In this document: piece by piece, positions 9,383 through 18,229 of the stretch
How positions within the stretch are numbered: the stretch's first letter is position 1
Layout of the letters: each line of letters opens with the position of its first letter
Assembly: GCF_965230805.1 (NCBI RefSeq)
Contig: NZ_OZ246019.1
Span: 1,240,001 to 1,304,000 of the forward strand
Length of the DNA: 64,000 nucleotides
DNA from: Marinifilum sp965230805
GTDB lineage: Bacteria > Bacteroidota > Bacteroidia > Bacteroidales > Marinifilaceae
Reading direction: 5' to 3'
Made by a program: the position numbers and the translations under genes
The notes under the pieces: generated by a model
What the model was told of the DNA's origin: nothing
The model's input: the letters and a program-made list of their open reading frames with translations, nothing else
Database searches by the model: none

Positions 9383-10033
9383 ATGCAAACAATTATTTCA
9401 CCATCCTTATTAGCAGCGGATTTTACGAACTTGAAAGCCGATATTGAAATGATTAATAGAAGTGAAGCTGATTGGTTTCACCTGGATATCATGGACGGCG
9501 TTTTCGTTCCTAATATCTCTTATGGATTACCTGTAGTTCAACAAATTAACAGAATTGCTGAAAAACCATTAGATGTTCATTTAATGATTATTGAACCTGA
9601 CAAATATGTTGAGGCTTTTCAGAAGGCTGGTGCTGATTATTTGACCGTTCATTATGAAGCTTGTACACACTTACACCGAACAGTTCAGAACATTAAACAA
9701 CATGATATGAAAGCAGGTGTTTCTTTAAATCCACACACTCCTGTTTCTGTGCTTGAAGACATTATTAATGATCTTGATTTGGTATTATTAATGAGTGTAA
9801 ATCCTGGATTTGGAGGACAAAGTTTTATTGAGAACACCTACAAAAAAGTAACTCAGCTTAAAAAACTGATTGAAGAGCAAAATACCAATACCATAATTGA
9901 AATTGACGGAGGTGTTAACCTAAACACAGGAAAAAAATTACTAGATGCAGGAGCCAATGCTTTGGTAGCAGGCAGTTTTGTATTTGGAGCCGATAATCCA
10001 ACAAAAACCATTTCGAATTTAAAGAATTTATAA
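9383..10033 (+). CDS. rpe: Ribulose-phosphate 3-epimerase
   Basis: This 216-residue TIM-barrel enzyme interconverts ribulose 5-phosphate and xylulose 5-phosphate in the pentose phosphate pathway. All family signatures are present: ISPSLLAADF at the N-terminus, the metal-binding HLDIMDGVFVPN (about 33-44), HLMI (about 67), VNPGFGGQSF (about 140) and EIDGGVN (about 174). The length is normal for the family. It stands as a single gene between rpoD and the oxidoreductase and has its own predicted promoter. Confidence 0.97.
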   Translation: MQTIISPSLLAADFTNLKADIEMINRSEADWFHLDIMDGVFVPNISYGLPVVQQINRIAEKPLDVHLMIIEPDKYVEAFQKAGADYLTVHYEACTHLHRTVQNIKQHDMKAGVSLNPHTPVSVLEDIINDLDLVLLMSVNPGFGGQSFIENTYKKVTQLKKLIEEQNTNTIIEIDGGVNLNTGKKLLDAGANALVAGSFVFGADNPTKTISNLKNL

Positions 10034-10089
10034 AATACAATAAGTTAGTTTTTAGTATCTTCAAAGACATTCTTCCATAGGTTCACTAA

Positions 10090-10286
10090 TAACCTGAGTT
10101 CGACTAAAAATATTGTCACAGTTTGCACTGATTTTGAGTAGAAATTTTCTCAAATTACCGAAGGAATATCGGGATGTTGCGAGCAGATTTGAGGAAATTT
10201 ATGCCAACAGCAGTTAAATTCTTTGAAAAGTCATCTTCACCCAATCTTACTTTCTGTGCGAATAGTTTTAGTCGAATTCTGGCTTA
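10090..10286. repeat. TIR-bounded dispersed repeat, copy A (inverted, diverged)
   Basis: Starts TAACCTGAGTTCGACTAAAA and ends in the imperfect inverted counterpart near 10,286. Internal blocks such as CACAGTTTGCACTGATTTTG and TTTGAGGAAATTTATGCC match the reverse complement of the element at 36,349-36,617. No ORF is present. It fills most of the 346-bp gap between rpe and the oxidoreductase gene and looks like an old non-autonomous (MITE-like) element. Confidence 0.75.
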
Positions 10287-10380
10287 TAGATAGAGTTTGA
10301 TATATAGGCTCCCAATAGAACCCGAAAAAACGATATCTCAAATTAGATGCAGAAAAAATTGCTTTTGGCTTACCTTATTT

Positions 10381-11613
10381 TTATAAAGTTACCGCATTTT
10401 TGCCTTCTAAATAATCTTGCAAGTAGGCAAAGTGTCTCGTTAGTTTTCCGTCCTTGGCTATGGTAGCCCTTTCCAATATTCCATTAGGATCATCCCCAAA
10501 TAAAGCTTCATAAACATTTTCAGTCAAAGCTTCTCCGAAATCAACGGAAGAGTCACGAGGTAATTCTCCTGGTAAATTATCAACGGCCATTACCGTTACA
10601 TTTCTTCTGTCGACAAAAGGAATGGTTTCTTCTTCATTAAATCGATCGTAACCATAAAATGATGATGCAATGGTAGATGATCTTAAAGTTGATGGAAGTG
10701 GACCATCAATATCACAGCTCACATCAGCTATTACTGATATTCTAAAATCATCTTCCTTATAATCTTGTGGAGTTAAAAATTTGGGTGCTTTTGGATCCCA
10801 ATAATGACAGGCTATATACAAATCACTTACCTTCGAAAACTTTTTAAAGATGGAACGATACATTTCCGGTTTTTTAATAAAGTGTTGCATATCAAATTCC
10901 GACCCGTCAATTCTCTCCGCATACTGATTGGGATCAATTCTGCACACAACAGGTTCATCAAACTCCTTACTTAAAAACTCATCTGCATTTACTTCCCTTA
11001 GGTTTAAAACTCGTATGGTCTGCATTGCTCCCATAGCAACCCTTCCTCCACCTGTAATCAAAATTTTAATCGGCTTAAGAGTAATCTTTTTTAAATGATT
11101 GTACATATCATTCATATCCAGGCAGGTTCTTGCCGGTGGCAAATCAAAGAAATCGGTTCTCATACCTCTCGCTCTAAGTGCTTTATAAGCACCAACAACA
11201 CCAGCCCAATGACCAAAAGCCACCAGACGGTTTCCAGCTATATCAGTAAGATATTCATAATCAATCAGAGTAATATTTCTTTCGATAACCTGTTGCAACA
11301 GCTTTCTGTTATGTGCTTGTTTTTTTGCTGTGTGAGAGAAAAACAAATAGGTTTTATGCGGAATTAAAGTTGGAATATTTACTTCTTTCACACCAATCAA
11401 AATATCACATCCCCGAAGGTCCTCGGTAAGAAAATAACCGTGTTCACGATATTCGGCATCGGTAAAACATCTAATATCACTTGGCTGAATAAAAATGCTA
11501 ACATTAGAAAATCTGTCCAAAATTTTTAAACCAGTATCAGGAGGAATGGCCACTCTTCTGTCTGGTGGATTTTTTGTCTCTCGAAGTACCCCTACTCGAA
11601 TTTGATTTTTCAT
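10381..11613 (-). CDS. NAD(P)-dependent oxidoreductase, alanine/saccharopine dehydrogenase-like
   Basis: The 410-residue protein opens with IRVGVLRETKNPPDRRVAIP, the AlaDH/PNT N-terminal signature shared by alanine dehydrogenase, transhydrogenase alpha and lysine-forming saccharopine dehydrogenase. A Rossmann motif, ILITGGGRVAMGAMQ, lies near residue 185. The middle has the HYWDPKAPKFLTP and ADVSCDIDGPLPSTLR stretches seen in saccharopine-dehydrogenase-like proteins of Bacteroidota. It probably performs NAD(P)-linked chemistry on an amino acid, but the true substrate is not evident. It is transcribed toward rpe, with repeat copy A between them, and diverges from ssrA. Confidence 0.75.
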   Translation of the reverse strand: MKNQIRVGVLRETKNPPDRRVAIPPDTGLKILDRFSNVSIFIQPSDIRCFTDAEYREHGYFLTEDLRGCDILIGVKEVNIPTLIPHKTYLFFSHTAKKQAHNRKLLQQVIERNITLIDYEYLTDIAGNRLVAFGHWAGVVGAYKALRARGMRTDFFDLPPARTCLDMNDMYNHLKKITLKPIKILITGGGRVAMGAMQTIRVLNLREVNADEFLSKEFDEPVVCRIDPNQYAERIDGSEFDMQHFIKKPEMYRSIFKKFSKVSDLYIACHYWDPKAPKFLTPQDYKEDDFRISVIADVSCDIDGPLPSTLRSSTIASSFYGYDRFNEEETIPFVDRRNVTVMAVDNLPGELPRDSSVDFGEALTENVYEALFGDDPNGILERATIAKDGKLTRHFAYLQDYLEGKNAVTL

Positions 11614-11824
11614 AAGCTAATTTTTATATGTGATCAATCTTAAGGTTCTTAATTTGTAATAGCCAAACAAAAACGATGCACGCATATTAAATTTAGTAAA
11701 CATTTAGCAGATTTCAGAATATTCCTTCATTTTCAAACAAACTTACCAACTACTGATTTTTAAGCGCATATGTTCATTATGTAACAATAACTTGATGTAT
11801 TAATTGTATTTCTTTAGCAATATA

Positions 11825-11855
11825 TTTAGTAGCTAAAGGTTTTTTGCTAATTTTG
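11825..11855 (+). promoter_or_regulatory. Predicted ssrA promoter
   Basis: TAATTTTG at 11848-11855 matches TAnnTTTG and sits 12 bp ahead of the tmRNA 5' end, the right distance for a -7 element. A TTTAG at 11825-11829 may serve as the -33 box, 18 bp upstream. Confidence 0.55.
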
Positions 11856-11866
11856 CATGAATTCTA

Positions 11867-12267
11867 GGGGCTGACGTGGTTTTGACAGCATGTAGAATTG
11901 ATATGTAAGCATGTCGAGCGTTGTGACTCCAGCTCGTAAATATCGGATCTCACACTTTTTAATTGGCGAAAACAATTACGCTCTTGCTGCTTAATCGAAT
12001 CATAGTAGATTGAAGCTTAATTGCGGCACAAGGATGCTGCGACGAGACATCCCGCTTATGGTTCCACCTTGTTCCGGTAAGTATATGGGATGCTGGCAAT
12101 TCGAGGTTAGCAAACTTCATACTTCGAGTAGTTTGCGAAATTTAGAAGATAAGCTAAGGTGTCGGGTGTGCTTTCCCTATCCTTGGTCGAAAACTAATAA
12201 ATCACTAAGCATGTAGAAATCCTATTGGTCGCATGTTTGGACCAGGGTTCGATTCCCTGCAGCTCCA
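11867..12267 (+). ncRNA. ssrA: Transfer-messenger RNA (tmRNA)
   Basis: The RNA rescues stalled ribosomes with SmpB. The 5' end GGGGCTG pairs with CAGCTCC at the 3' end (one G-U) to form the alanine-type acceptor stem; the T-arm GGTTCGATTCC lies at 12247-12257. The tag reading frame (11965-11994) encodes GENNYALAA then TAA, giving the AGENNYALAA tag typical of Bacteroidota. The 3' CCA is not encoded (discriminator A at 12267, then CTC). The 3' end has been used as the integration site of the neighbouring element, and the original terminator is now at 36,114-36,150. Confidence 0.95.
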
Positions 12268-12268
12268 C
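12255..12268 (+). other. attL core within ssrA
   Basis: CCCTGCAGCTCCAC covers the T-stem 3' strand and acceptor stem of tmRNA and is repeated exactly at 36078-36091. tRNA and tmRNA 3' ends are the usual targets of tyrosine integrases. Confidence 0.85.
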
Positions 12269-12272
12269 TCAC

Positions 12273-12315
12273 AAATGAAACAAGTTGAAACCTTCTATTT
12301 CAATTTGTTTCATTT
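12273..12315 (+). terminator. Element-borne hairpin directly after the tmRNA 3' end
   Basis: Arms 12273-12290 and 12298-12315 form an 18-bp stem with one G-U and a 7-nt loop, starting 5 nt after the tmRNA 3' end. The following sequence is only moderately T-rich. It may replace the ssrA terminator displaced by the insertion, help 3' processing, or be an integrase site. Confidence 0.5.
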
Positions 12316-12378
12316 TCAGTTATTTAGAGAAATTCTTTTATATTTCCTTCCCCTCTATAATTCCATTGTTTTTCATTT

Positions 12379-12399
12379 TTGTTTCACAATTGTTTTACA
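12379..12399 (+). repeat. Left copy of 21-bp direct repeat (candidate integrase arm site)
   Basis: TTGTTTCACAATTGTTTTAC(A) matches 36003-36023 with one mismatch, in the same orientation. It lies 110 bp inside attL and 18 bp ahead of the integrase start. Position suggests an arm-type integrase or excisionase binding site. Confidence 0.5.
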
Positions 12400-12416
12400 C
12401 ACAAAAATTGAAAAAT

Positions 12417-13613
12417 ATGAATGCTACTCTTAAATTAATCCTTCGTAAAGATTTCAAAAGAAAAGATGGTTCAAATTCTATCTTCCTACGCCTGACAATA
12501 AATCGAAAATCCAGATACTACCCAATTGGTATTAGTGCACAAGAAGGAGATCTACTAAAAGACAAATTCCAATTTAAAACATCAATTAAAGATTCTGCCA
12601 TAAATAACATGAAGCTAAACCAAACCATGGTAAAAGCTCAACAAATACTTAACGACTTTATAAGATTCGAAAAAACACCGACCTTCACAGAGTTTAGTCT
12701 CAAATTTAAATCAAATTACAACTCAAAAGATTTTTACGACTTTGCACTAAACTATATCAATACGAATAAAAACCTATCGAAAGAAGCTGTGCGAACTTAT
12801 AAATCTCAAATAACGAAACTGAAAAAATATCATATTGGTAAAATTTCATTAAGTGAGATTAACAACCTTGATTTCATTAGGGATTACGAAAACTATATGA
12901 TTGATGAACTCAAAAATAAAACCAACACCATTTATAAATCGCTGGCTTTTATCAGAACAATATTAAATGAGGCCATAAAACACTCAATAGTTCAAGATTC
13001 TGTTTTTGCAAAAATTAAATTAAAGAAGGTTTCTGGTAACAGAGAATTTTTAAGTTTTACTGAAATAAATAGCTTAGAAAAACTATTACACTCAAAGAAA
13101 CTGAGCCCTGCAAGAAAAGAAGTGCTAAAATATTTCTTATTCAGTTGTTATACCGGATTAAGATACACTGACATTAAAAATCTAACTCATGGAGATATTT
13201 TTGAATATCCCTTCTACAATATTGAAACCAAGAAATCTATTAATAGAAAAATGATCACCCTGGAAATGCACAAAACTAAACGTTTGGTCAATATTCCACT
13301 TATTCCACAAGCTCAAGCTCTTATAAAAAACAAAGATAAGTATCCTTACTGTAAGGTATTTAAAGTCTTATCTAATCAAAAAACAAATCAAAATCTGAAA
13401 GAGATTATGAAATTAGCTGAAATAAGAAAAAAAGGAGGAATTTCATTTCATTGTGCGAGACACTCCTTTGCAACTAATGCAATAGCAGCCAACATGTCTC
13501 TCCCATATGTCAGTCAACTATTAGGCCACTCCGAAACCAAAACAACTGGAATCTATGTGAAAATTTTAAAAGATGTACTCTTTGATGAGACTGATAAGTT
13601 AGCTAATATGTAA
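12417..13613 (+). CDS. Tyrosine site-specific integrase
   Basis: I start at the ATG at 12417 (MNATLKLILRKDFKRKDGSN), which gives 398 residues and the usual N-terminal arm-binding start of Bacteroidota integrases; an earlier in-frame ATG at 12285 would place coding sequence in the ssrA-proximal hairpin. A SAM-like core-binding domain (about 95-195) precedes the catalytic domain. Catalytic residues are visible: R in CYTGLRYTDIKNL, K in the EMHKTKRLVNIPL strand, HCARHSFATN (HxxR), LLGHSETKTTGIY (H and nucleophile Y). It catalyses integration into and, with an excisionase, excision from ssrA. Confidence 0.93.
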   Translation: MNATLKLILRKDFKRKDGSNSIFLRLTINRKSRYYPIGISAQEGDLLKDKFQFKTSIKDSAINNMKLNQTMVKAQQILNDFIRFEKTPTFTEFSLKFKSNYNSKDFYDFALNYINTNKNLSKEAVRTYKSQITKLKKYHIGKISLSEINNLDFIRDYENYMIDELKNKTNTIYKSLAFIRTILNEAIKHSIVQDSVFAKIKLKKVSGNREFLSFTEINSLEKLLHSKKLSPARKEVLKYFLFSCYTGLRYTDIKNLTHGDIFEYPFYNIETKKSINRKMITLEMHKTKRLVNIPLIPQAQALIKNKDKYPYCKVFKVLSNQKTNQNLKEIMKLAEIRKKGGISFHCARHSFATNAIAANMSLPYVSQLLGHSETKTTGIYVKILKDVLFDETDKLANM

Positions 13614-13784
13614 TATTAAAACTTTTTTACATCAAAAATTACTGAACTTTCAGCCTGATATAAGCTACTCACCTGTATACCTGCTCTTTAATTCAGGCTA
13701 AAGGTAGTACAAATGAAGTCTAAACTTTTTTCCTAAGAAGAAATAAAATAGCTAGATTCAATTAGTAATTTAATTATTTCACCT

Positions 13785-14237
13785 ATGAAAAACACAATCA
13801 TTTATATTGACATGGACGATGTCCTTTGTGACTTTATGGGAGCTTACCATGAGCATATTCAAAATTGTCCCGAAATGAAATTCCCACAAGCCCAGGTTGA
13901 TTTTTTTCGGAACCTTAAGCCTATAAAAGGAGCTATAGAAGCATTTGACAAACTTTCGGAACTACAAAACTACACTGTTTACATTTTGAGTGCTCCATCA
14001 GAAATGAATCCTCTATCATATATGGAGAAAAGAATTTGGGTAGAGAATCACCTTGGTTATAACGCTGTAGAAAAATTAATACTTTCTCCCAACAAGGCTC
14101 TATTAAAAGGAGATTATTTGATTGACGATTATACTGAAGGAAAAGGTCAAGATCAGTTCGAAGGAAAGTTACTAAATTTTGGATCCAATAAATTCCCTAA
14201 CTGGAATTCGATTCTGAATTACTTTAGCATAGAATAA
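13785..14237 (+). CDS. 5'(3')-deoxyribonucleotidase-like HAD phosphatase
   Basis: The 150-residue protein has HAD motif I DMDDVLCDF (residues 9-17), a motif II-like ILSAPS (about 66) and a motif III region with K and DD (KALLKGDYLIDDYTEGKG, about 104-121). This is the NT5C-type layout; such enzymes remove phosphate from nucleoside monophosphates. Members carried on phages and mobile elements may alter nucleotide pools, but its role here is unknown. It is the first cargo gene after the integrase, followed closely by two more plus-strand genes (gaps of 50 and 20 bp). Confidence 0.82.
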   Translation: MKNTIIYIDMDDVLCDFMGAYHEHIQNCPEMKFPQAQVDFFRNLKPIKGAIEAFDKLSELQNYTVYILSAPSEMNPLSYMEKRIWVENHLGYNAVEKLILSPNKALLKGDYLIDDYTEGKGQDQFEGKLLNFGSNKFPNWNSILNYFSIE

Positions 14238-14287
14238 ATTAAGGGGAAACAAATATTTCTTTCTAATCACATTTAAATAAAGCTTAT

Positions 14288-14542
14288 ATGACATCAACAG
14301 AATTATTAAATACAGGTATTTTCTATAATTTTGCTAAAAAACACACTGAAGAAGATTATAGTTTTGAAAAAGATATTCTGCAACTTATAGGTTCTTATCA
14401 AGCTTTTTTATCTGAAGCTGCAATCATCGGATCTAACTTTTACTGCAATAGTATTCAATTAGGACAAAATCATATTCTCGCGAAAGAATTGTCATTTAAC
14501 GAAATTAAAAGCTTCATAAACCATAACATTGAATTGTACTAA
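14288..14542 (+). CDS. Hypothetical 84-residue protein
   Basis: Not recognised. The product is small, soluble and rich in aromatic and acidic residues, without a signal peptide or membrane segment. It starts with ATG after an AT-rich stretch and lies 50 bp after the nucleotidase-like gene and 20 bp before the GIY-YIG gene, suggesting one transcript. Coding potential is supported mainly by context and the absence of other features. Confidence 0.5.
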   Translation: MTSTELLNTGIFYNFAKKHTEEDYSFEKDILQLIGSYQAFLSEAAIIGSNFYCNSIQLGQNHILAKELSFNEIKSFINHNIELY

Positions 14543-14562
14543 CTCTTTAGTGAATAAAACGA

Positions 14563-15147
14563 ATGGTAACTACTGGAAAAACAATTGATAGGGTCAGTGA
14601 AACTAATTGGCTTATTTACGTTTTAGAATTAGAAGGTTCCAGATATTATATTGGCATAAGTATAGACGTTGAATCCAGATTCCAACAGCATAAAACACAA
14701 GGAAAAAACAGTGCAGGATGGTGTAAAAAACACAAACCTATTCAAATTATTGAAATCGTTAATACACATACAAAAAGAATGAAAGAGGCTACTCTTTTAG
14801 AAGATATTATAACTTTAAGATATATCGAAAAATATGGAGCTTCTTCAGTTAGAGGAGGACGATATACTGGTGGTGAAAATGCCATTGTTCGCTCGTCACG
14901 AAGACACATTTCAAATGGATCCATATCTATACTTCATACACTTGTTTTAGATTATAAAATCAAAATAAATGAACTTGAAGAACTTATGATATACGACTTC
15001 GTAAACCAATTCTCCAATAAAGATGAAATCGAAACTTTGCTTAAAATTGCCAAGACGAATCACAAAAGCAAATTTCAAATTCTAAAAGAAATACATTCAC
15101 TAGCCAAAACTAAAACAAGCCGCTTTCAGCCAATATGTACATTATAA
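14563..15147 (+). CDS. GIY-YIG domain protein
   Basis: In this 194-residue protein residues 15-100 fit the GIY-YIG nuclease fold: WLIYVLELEGSRYYIGIS supplies the IY...YIG strands, ESRFQQHKT the catalytic Arg, and EATLLEDIITLRYI the metal-binding Glu. The C-terminal 90 residues are helical and unrecognised. It could be a homing-type, repair or defence nuclease; nothing decides between them. Its TAA overlaps the hsdR stop codon on the other strand within the palindrome TTATAA (15142-15147). Confidence 0.75.
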   Translation: MVTTGKTIDRVSETNWLIYVLELEGSRYYIGISIDVESRFQQHKTQGKNSAGWCKKHKPIQIIEIVNTHTKRMKEATLLEDIITLRYIEKYGASSVRGGRYTGGENAIVRSSRRHISNGSISILHTLVLDYKIKINELEELMIYDFVNQFSNKDEIETLLKIAKTNHKSKFQILKEIHSLAKTKTSRFQPICTL

Positions 15148-18100
15148 CTTATCTTGCAAGCGTTGATTGCTTTTAACCTCACTCCAAAGCATTTCAAAAA
15201 TAAACTCCTGATAACGATTTCTAAAATCTTCATCTCCCATAAACTTCTTATATAAACCGGTATTGGTAAACATCAGTTTTTGAATAAGTGCTTTAATCTG
15301 ATAATCTGCTTCATCCTTTGCGTTAGTTTTATCAGAATTGGCAATAGTTTTTAATGCTTCAGCATTCTCTTTTAATTTATTGGGAATATTTTGCGATAAG
15401 ATTTCAGAAGCTTCATCTCTGTTATCCCCAAAGTCTTCTAAATCTCTGGCAAAACGCTCATTAAATTGTCTTACAATATTTTCAAGGGTATCATATTCTG
15501 TTACCGCCGATCCTCCACCAATGGTAACTGGAATTGGATTAACCTCACCTGGCTCATTCACCAGTGGAATTGCTACATTTCGTTGATGACAAGTATTGCT
15601 ATAACTTGCCATGTCAATTACTTCTAAAATGTTTTCGTCGGGAGCATCATCTTCAATTTTTAGAAATGGAATAAGGTGCTTTAAAACTAGCCACAGCATT
15701 TCCCAATAACCTTTATTAAAATCCAAAAGTTTCGCTAAATAACTGTATGTCCGGACAAAAGATTTCGCCATACTTTTAAAATCAATTTGCTCATCTTTTA
15801 CCAAATCTTCATAGAAATTAGATACTATTTCATCTATAATCCCATCTAACCTTTCTCTATGAACATTCTTATCATTATTGGTATGATATAGATTAAAAAA
15901 TAACTTAAGCTGTTCTTCTTCATAAATTTGAAAGTCATCCAGATCATCCTGAAGGTCATTTAGCTTATGTGAATCTGTCTCCTGACTTAAAATAGTTGTG
16001 GTATAGTATGGTTCAAAAGCTAATTTAACATCCTCTATCTCATTGAAAAAATCTAAAACAAAGGTATCCTTTTTAGATGGTTTATAGGCCCGATTTAACC
16101 TTGACAAAGTTTGTACTGCCTGTACATCAGCTAACTGTTTGTCTACATACATAGTATGCAATAGCGGTTGATCAAATCCAGTTTGATATTTATTAGCAAC
16201 AATCAAAAATCGATAGTCTTGCTTATCAAATTGCTCTGGAATATCATTAACCCCATCTGGGAATGCATTCATTTTTTCTTCTGTCAGCTCTTCCCCTGTT
16301 TTATAATGTTTTTTCTTACCCGAAAAAGCAACAATCGACTTATATGGGCTATTCAATTCTTTCAAATACACATCAAAAGCATCTTTATACTTCATAGCTG
16401 ATTCAATGGATTTACATACGACCATTGCTTTGGCTTTATTAGATATTTGAAAATACACATGCTTATTAAAATGATCGATCATTGTACGAGCTTTTTCCTG
16501 AATTGCGAGCTCATGTCCCTCTACATAAGAACGGATTAATTTATTAGCCCTCTTTGTATCAAACTCTTCATCTCCTGATGCATTCTCATTTTCCTTTATC
16601 TTGTAATAAGATTTATAAGTGGTATAATTACCAAGAACATCTATAATAAATTCCTCCTCAATCGCCTGTTTCATAGAATATGTATGAAATGGCAGAAACT
16701 TATCATGATGATCCCCATATTCGTCAACATACGGTGTTTTTTCTCCAAAAGTCTCCAATGTTTTATTTTTCGGTGTTGCTGTAAAAGCAAAATAACTTGC
16801 ATTTTTAAGCATCTTTCGACTTTCAACAAGAAAATTTAATAGATCTTCAGTATCAATTTTTCCCTCTTCATCGGTTGGGAGATCTTGAAATTTTTCATTG
16901 GCAAATACAGCATTCATACTTGCTGCAGCCTGACCACTTTGACTTGAGTGTGCTTCATCAATAATAATTGCGACTTTCTTTGCGGCCATATCCTGAATTG
17001 CTTTTAATACAAATGGAAAGGTTTGGACAGTACAGGTTATTATTTTCTTGTTATTAGCAAGAGCAAGTCGCATATGCGTTGTTTTACTATACGAATCTTC
17101 ACTCGGATCAAGAGCCTTAATATCTTTTGCTTTTCCAGTAATTGCCTCCACAATTCTTTTTACTTGTGCAAAAGCTTTTATATTAGTCCTAATTTGATCA
17201 TCAAGAACTGTTCTATCAGTAACTACTAAAACACTATCAAATAACGGTGTGACATTATCCTTATCAAAAAGTCCTATTAATTGATGAGCCAACCAAGTTA
17301 TTGAGTTTGACTTACCAGAACCAGCTGAATGCTGAACAAGATAACGCTGACCAACACCTTTGCTTTTAGCGTCAGCCAAAACCTTTCGAACAACTTTTAA
17401 TTGATGATACCTAGGGAAGATCTGCACTTTTTCTTTTGAAAGATAAATAGAAAATTTCTCAACAATATTTGACAAACTATTCTTTGTTAAGATATCTTCC
17501 CACATATATGCAGTCTTAATTCCATTTGGATTATTAGGATTTCCAGCACCAAAAGGAGGATATGGGCTTCCATCATTGAGACCTTTATTGAAAGGAAAGA
17601 AAATTGTTTTAGATCCATTTAGGGTACCAGTCATATAAACTTGAGTAGTATCCATTGCAAAATGAACCATACACCTACCAGGATTAAAAATCTTATCTTT
17701 TGGACTTCGAGTATTCATATATTGCTTAATCGCATCTTTTACAGCCTGATGCGTAAAAGCATTTTTCAACTCCATAGTCAGCAATGGTAATCCATTCAAA
17801 AAAATTGTAAGGTCTATTCTATTTGAATGGTCCTTGGTATAAATCAATTCTTGAGTTACCGAAAATATATTCGTATCAAATTTTTCTTTATCCTTTGCAT
17901 TATAGTTTGAATTAGGTAAAGGATAAGACAGAGCAATTGTTTTATCTTTGAAGGAAACACCTTTTCTCAAAACCTCAATGATACCCTTTTTCTTAACTCT
18001 AGCATCCAATTGAGAAAGAAACTTACGTTCTCCTCGTTCTCGAATATAGGCCATGTATTCACTTTGAGTCTTCTCTATAAAAGCAAACAATTGCTCCCTG

Positions 18101-18222
18101 TTCAAAGCAAATTCGGAATCGAAATCGGAAGAATAACTCTCTACAAACCCATGATCTTTTACAAGATGATTCACTATAAGTTTTTGAAAGCCTTTTTCTG
18201 AGGTATCTGTATGACTGTGCAT
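15142..18222 (-). CDS. hsdR: Type I restriction enzyme, R subunit
   Basis: This 1026-residue protein is the ATP-driven translocase and nuclease of a type I restriction system. The N-terminal nuclease domain shows the PD-(D/E)xK pattern RIDLTIFLNG...LTMELKNA (about 136-158). The SF2 motor has Walker A HSAGSGKSNSI (about 299), DEAH box IIDEAHSSQSGQ (about 422), motif III AFTATPKN and motif VI QTLSRLNRAY (about 706). The C-terminal helical domain binds the methylase core. The start at 18222 lies 7 bp after the DUF3307 stop, so it is probably cotranscribed with the SatD-like and DUF3307 genes and not directly with hsdM/hsdS. Confidence 0.95.
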   Translation of the reverse strand: MHSHTDTSEKGFQKLIVNHLVKDHGFVESYSSDFDSEFALNREQLFAFIEKTQSEYMAYIRERGERKFLSQLDARVKKKGIIEVLRKGVSFKDKTIALSYPLPNSNYNAKDKEKFDTNIFSVTQELIYTKDHSNRIDLTIFLNGLPLLTMELKNAFTHQAVKDAIKQYMNTRSPKDKIFNPGRCMVHFAMDTTQVYMTGTLNGSKTIFFPFNKGLNDGSPYPPFGAGNPNNPNGIKTAYMWEDILTKNSLSNIVEKFSIYLSKEKVQIFPRYHQLKVVRKVLADAKSKGVGQRYLVQHSAGSGKSNSITWLAHQLIGLFDKDNVTPLFDSVLVVTDRTVLDDQIRTNIKAFAQVKRIVEAITGKAKDIKALDPSEDSYSKTTHMRLALANNKKIITCTVQTFPFVLKAIQDMAAKKVAIIIDEAHSSQSGQAAASMNAVFANEKFQDLPTDEEGKIDTEDLLNFLVESRKMLKNASYFAFTATPKNKTLETFGEKTPYVDEYGDHHDKFLPFHTYSMKQAIEEEFIIDVLGNYTTYKSYYKIKENENASGDEEFDTKRANKLIRSYVEGHELAIQEKARTMIDHFNKHVYFQISNKAKAMVVCKSIESAMKYKDAFDVYLKELNSPYKSIVAFSGKKKHYKTGEELTEEKMNAFPDGVNDIPEQFDKQDYRFLIVANKYQTGFDQPLLHTMYVDKQLADVQAVQTLSRLNRAYKPSKKDTFVLDFFNEIEDVKLAFEPYYTTTILSQETDSHKLNDLQDDLDDFQIYEEEQLKLFFNLYHTNNDKNVHRERLDGIIDEIVSNFYEDLVKDEQIDFKSMAKSFVRTYSYLAKLLDFNKGYWEMLWLVLKHLIPFLKIEDDAPDENILEVIDMASYSNTCHQRNVAIPLVNEPGEVNPIPVTIGGGSAVTEYDTLENIVRQFNERFARDLEDFGDNRDEASEILSQNIPNKLKENAEALKTIANSDKTNAKDEADYQIKALIQKLMFTNTGLYKKFMGDEDFRNRYQEFIFEMLWSEVKSNQRLQDKL

Positions 18223-18229
18223 GCCAAGT

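Noticed and set aside
12010..12216. 68-codon ORF on the plus strand
   Set aside because: Lies wholly inside the tmRNA gene and resembles no protein.
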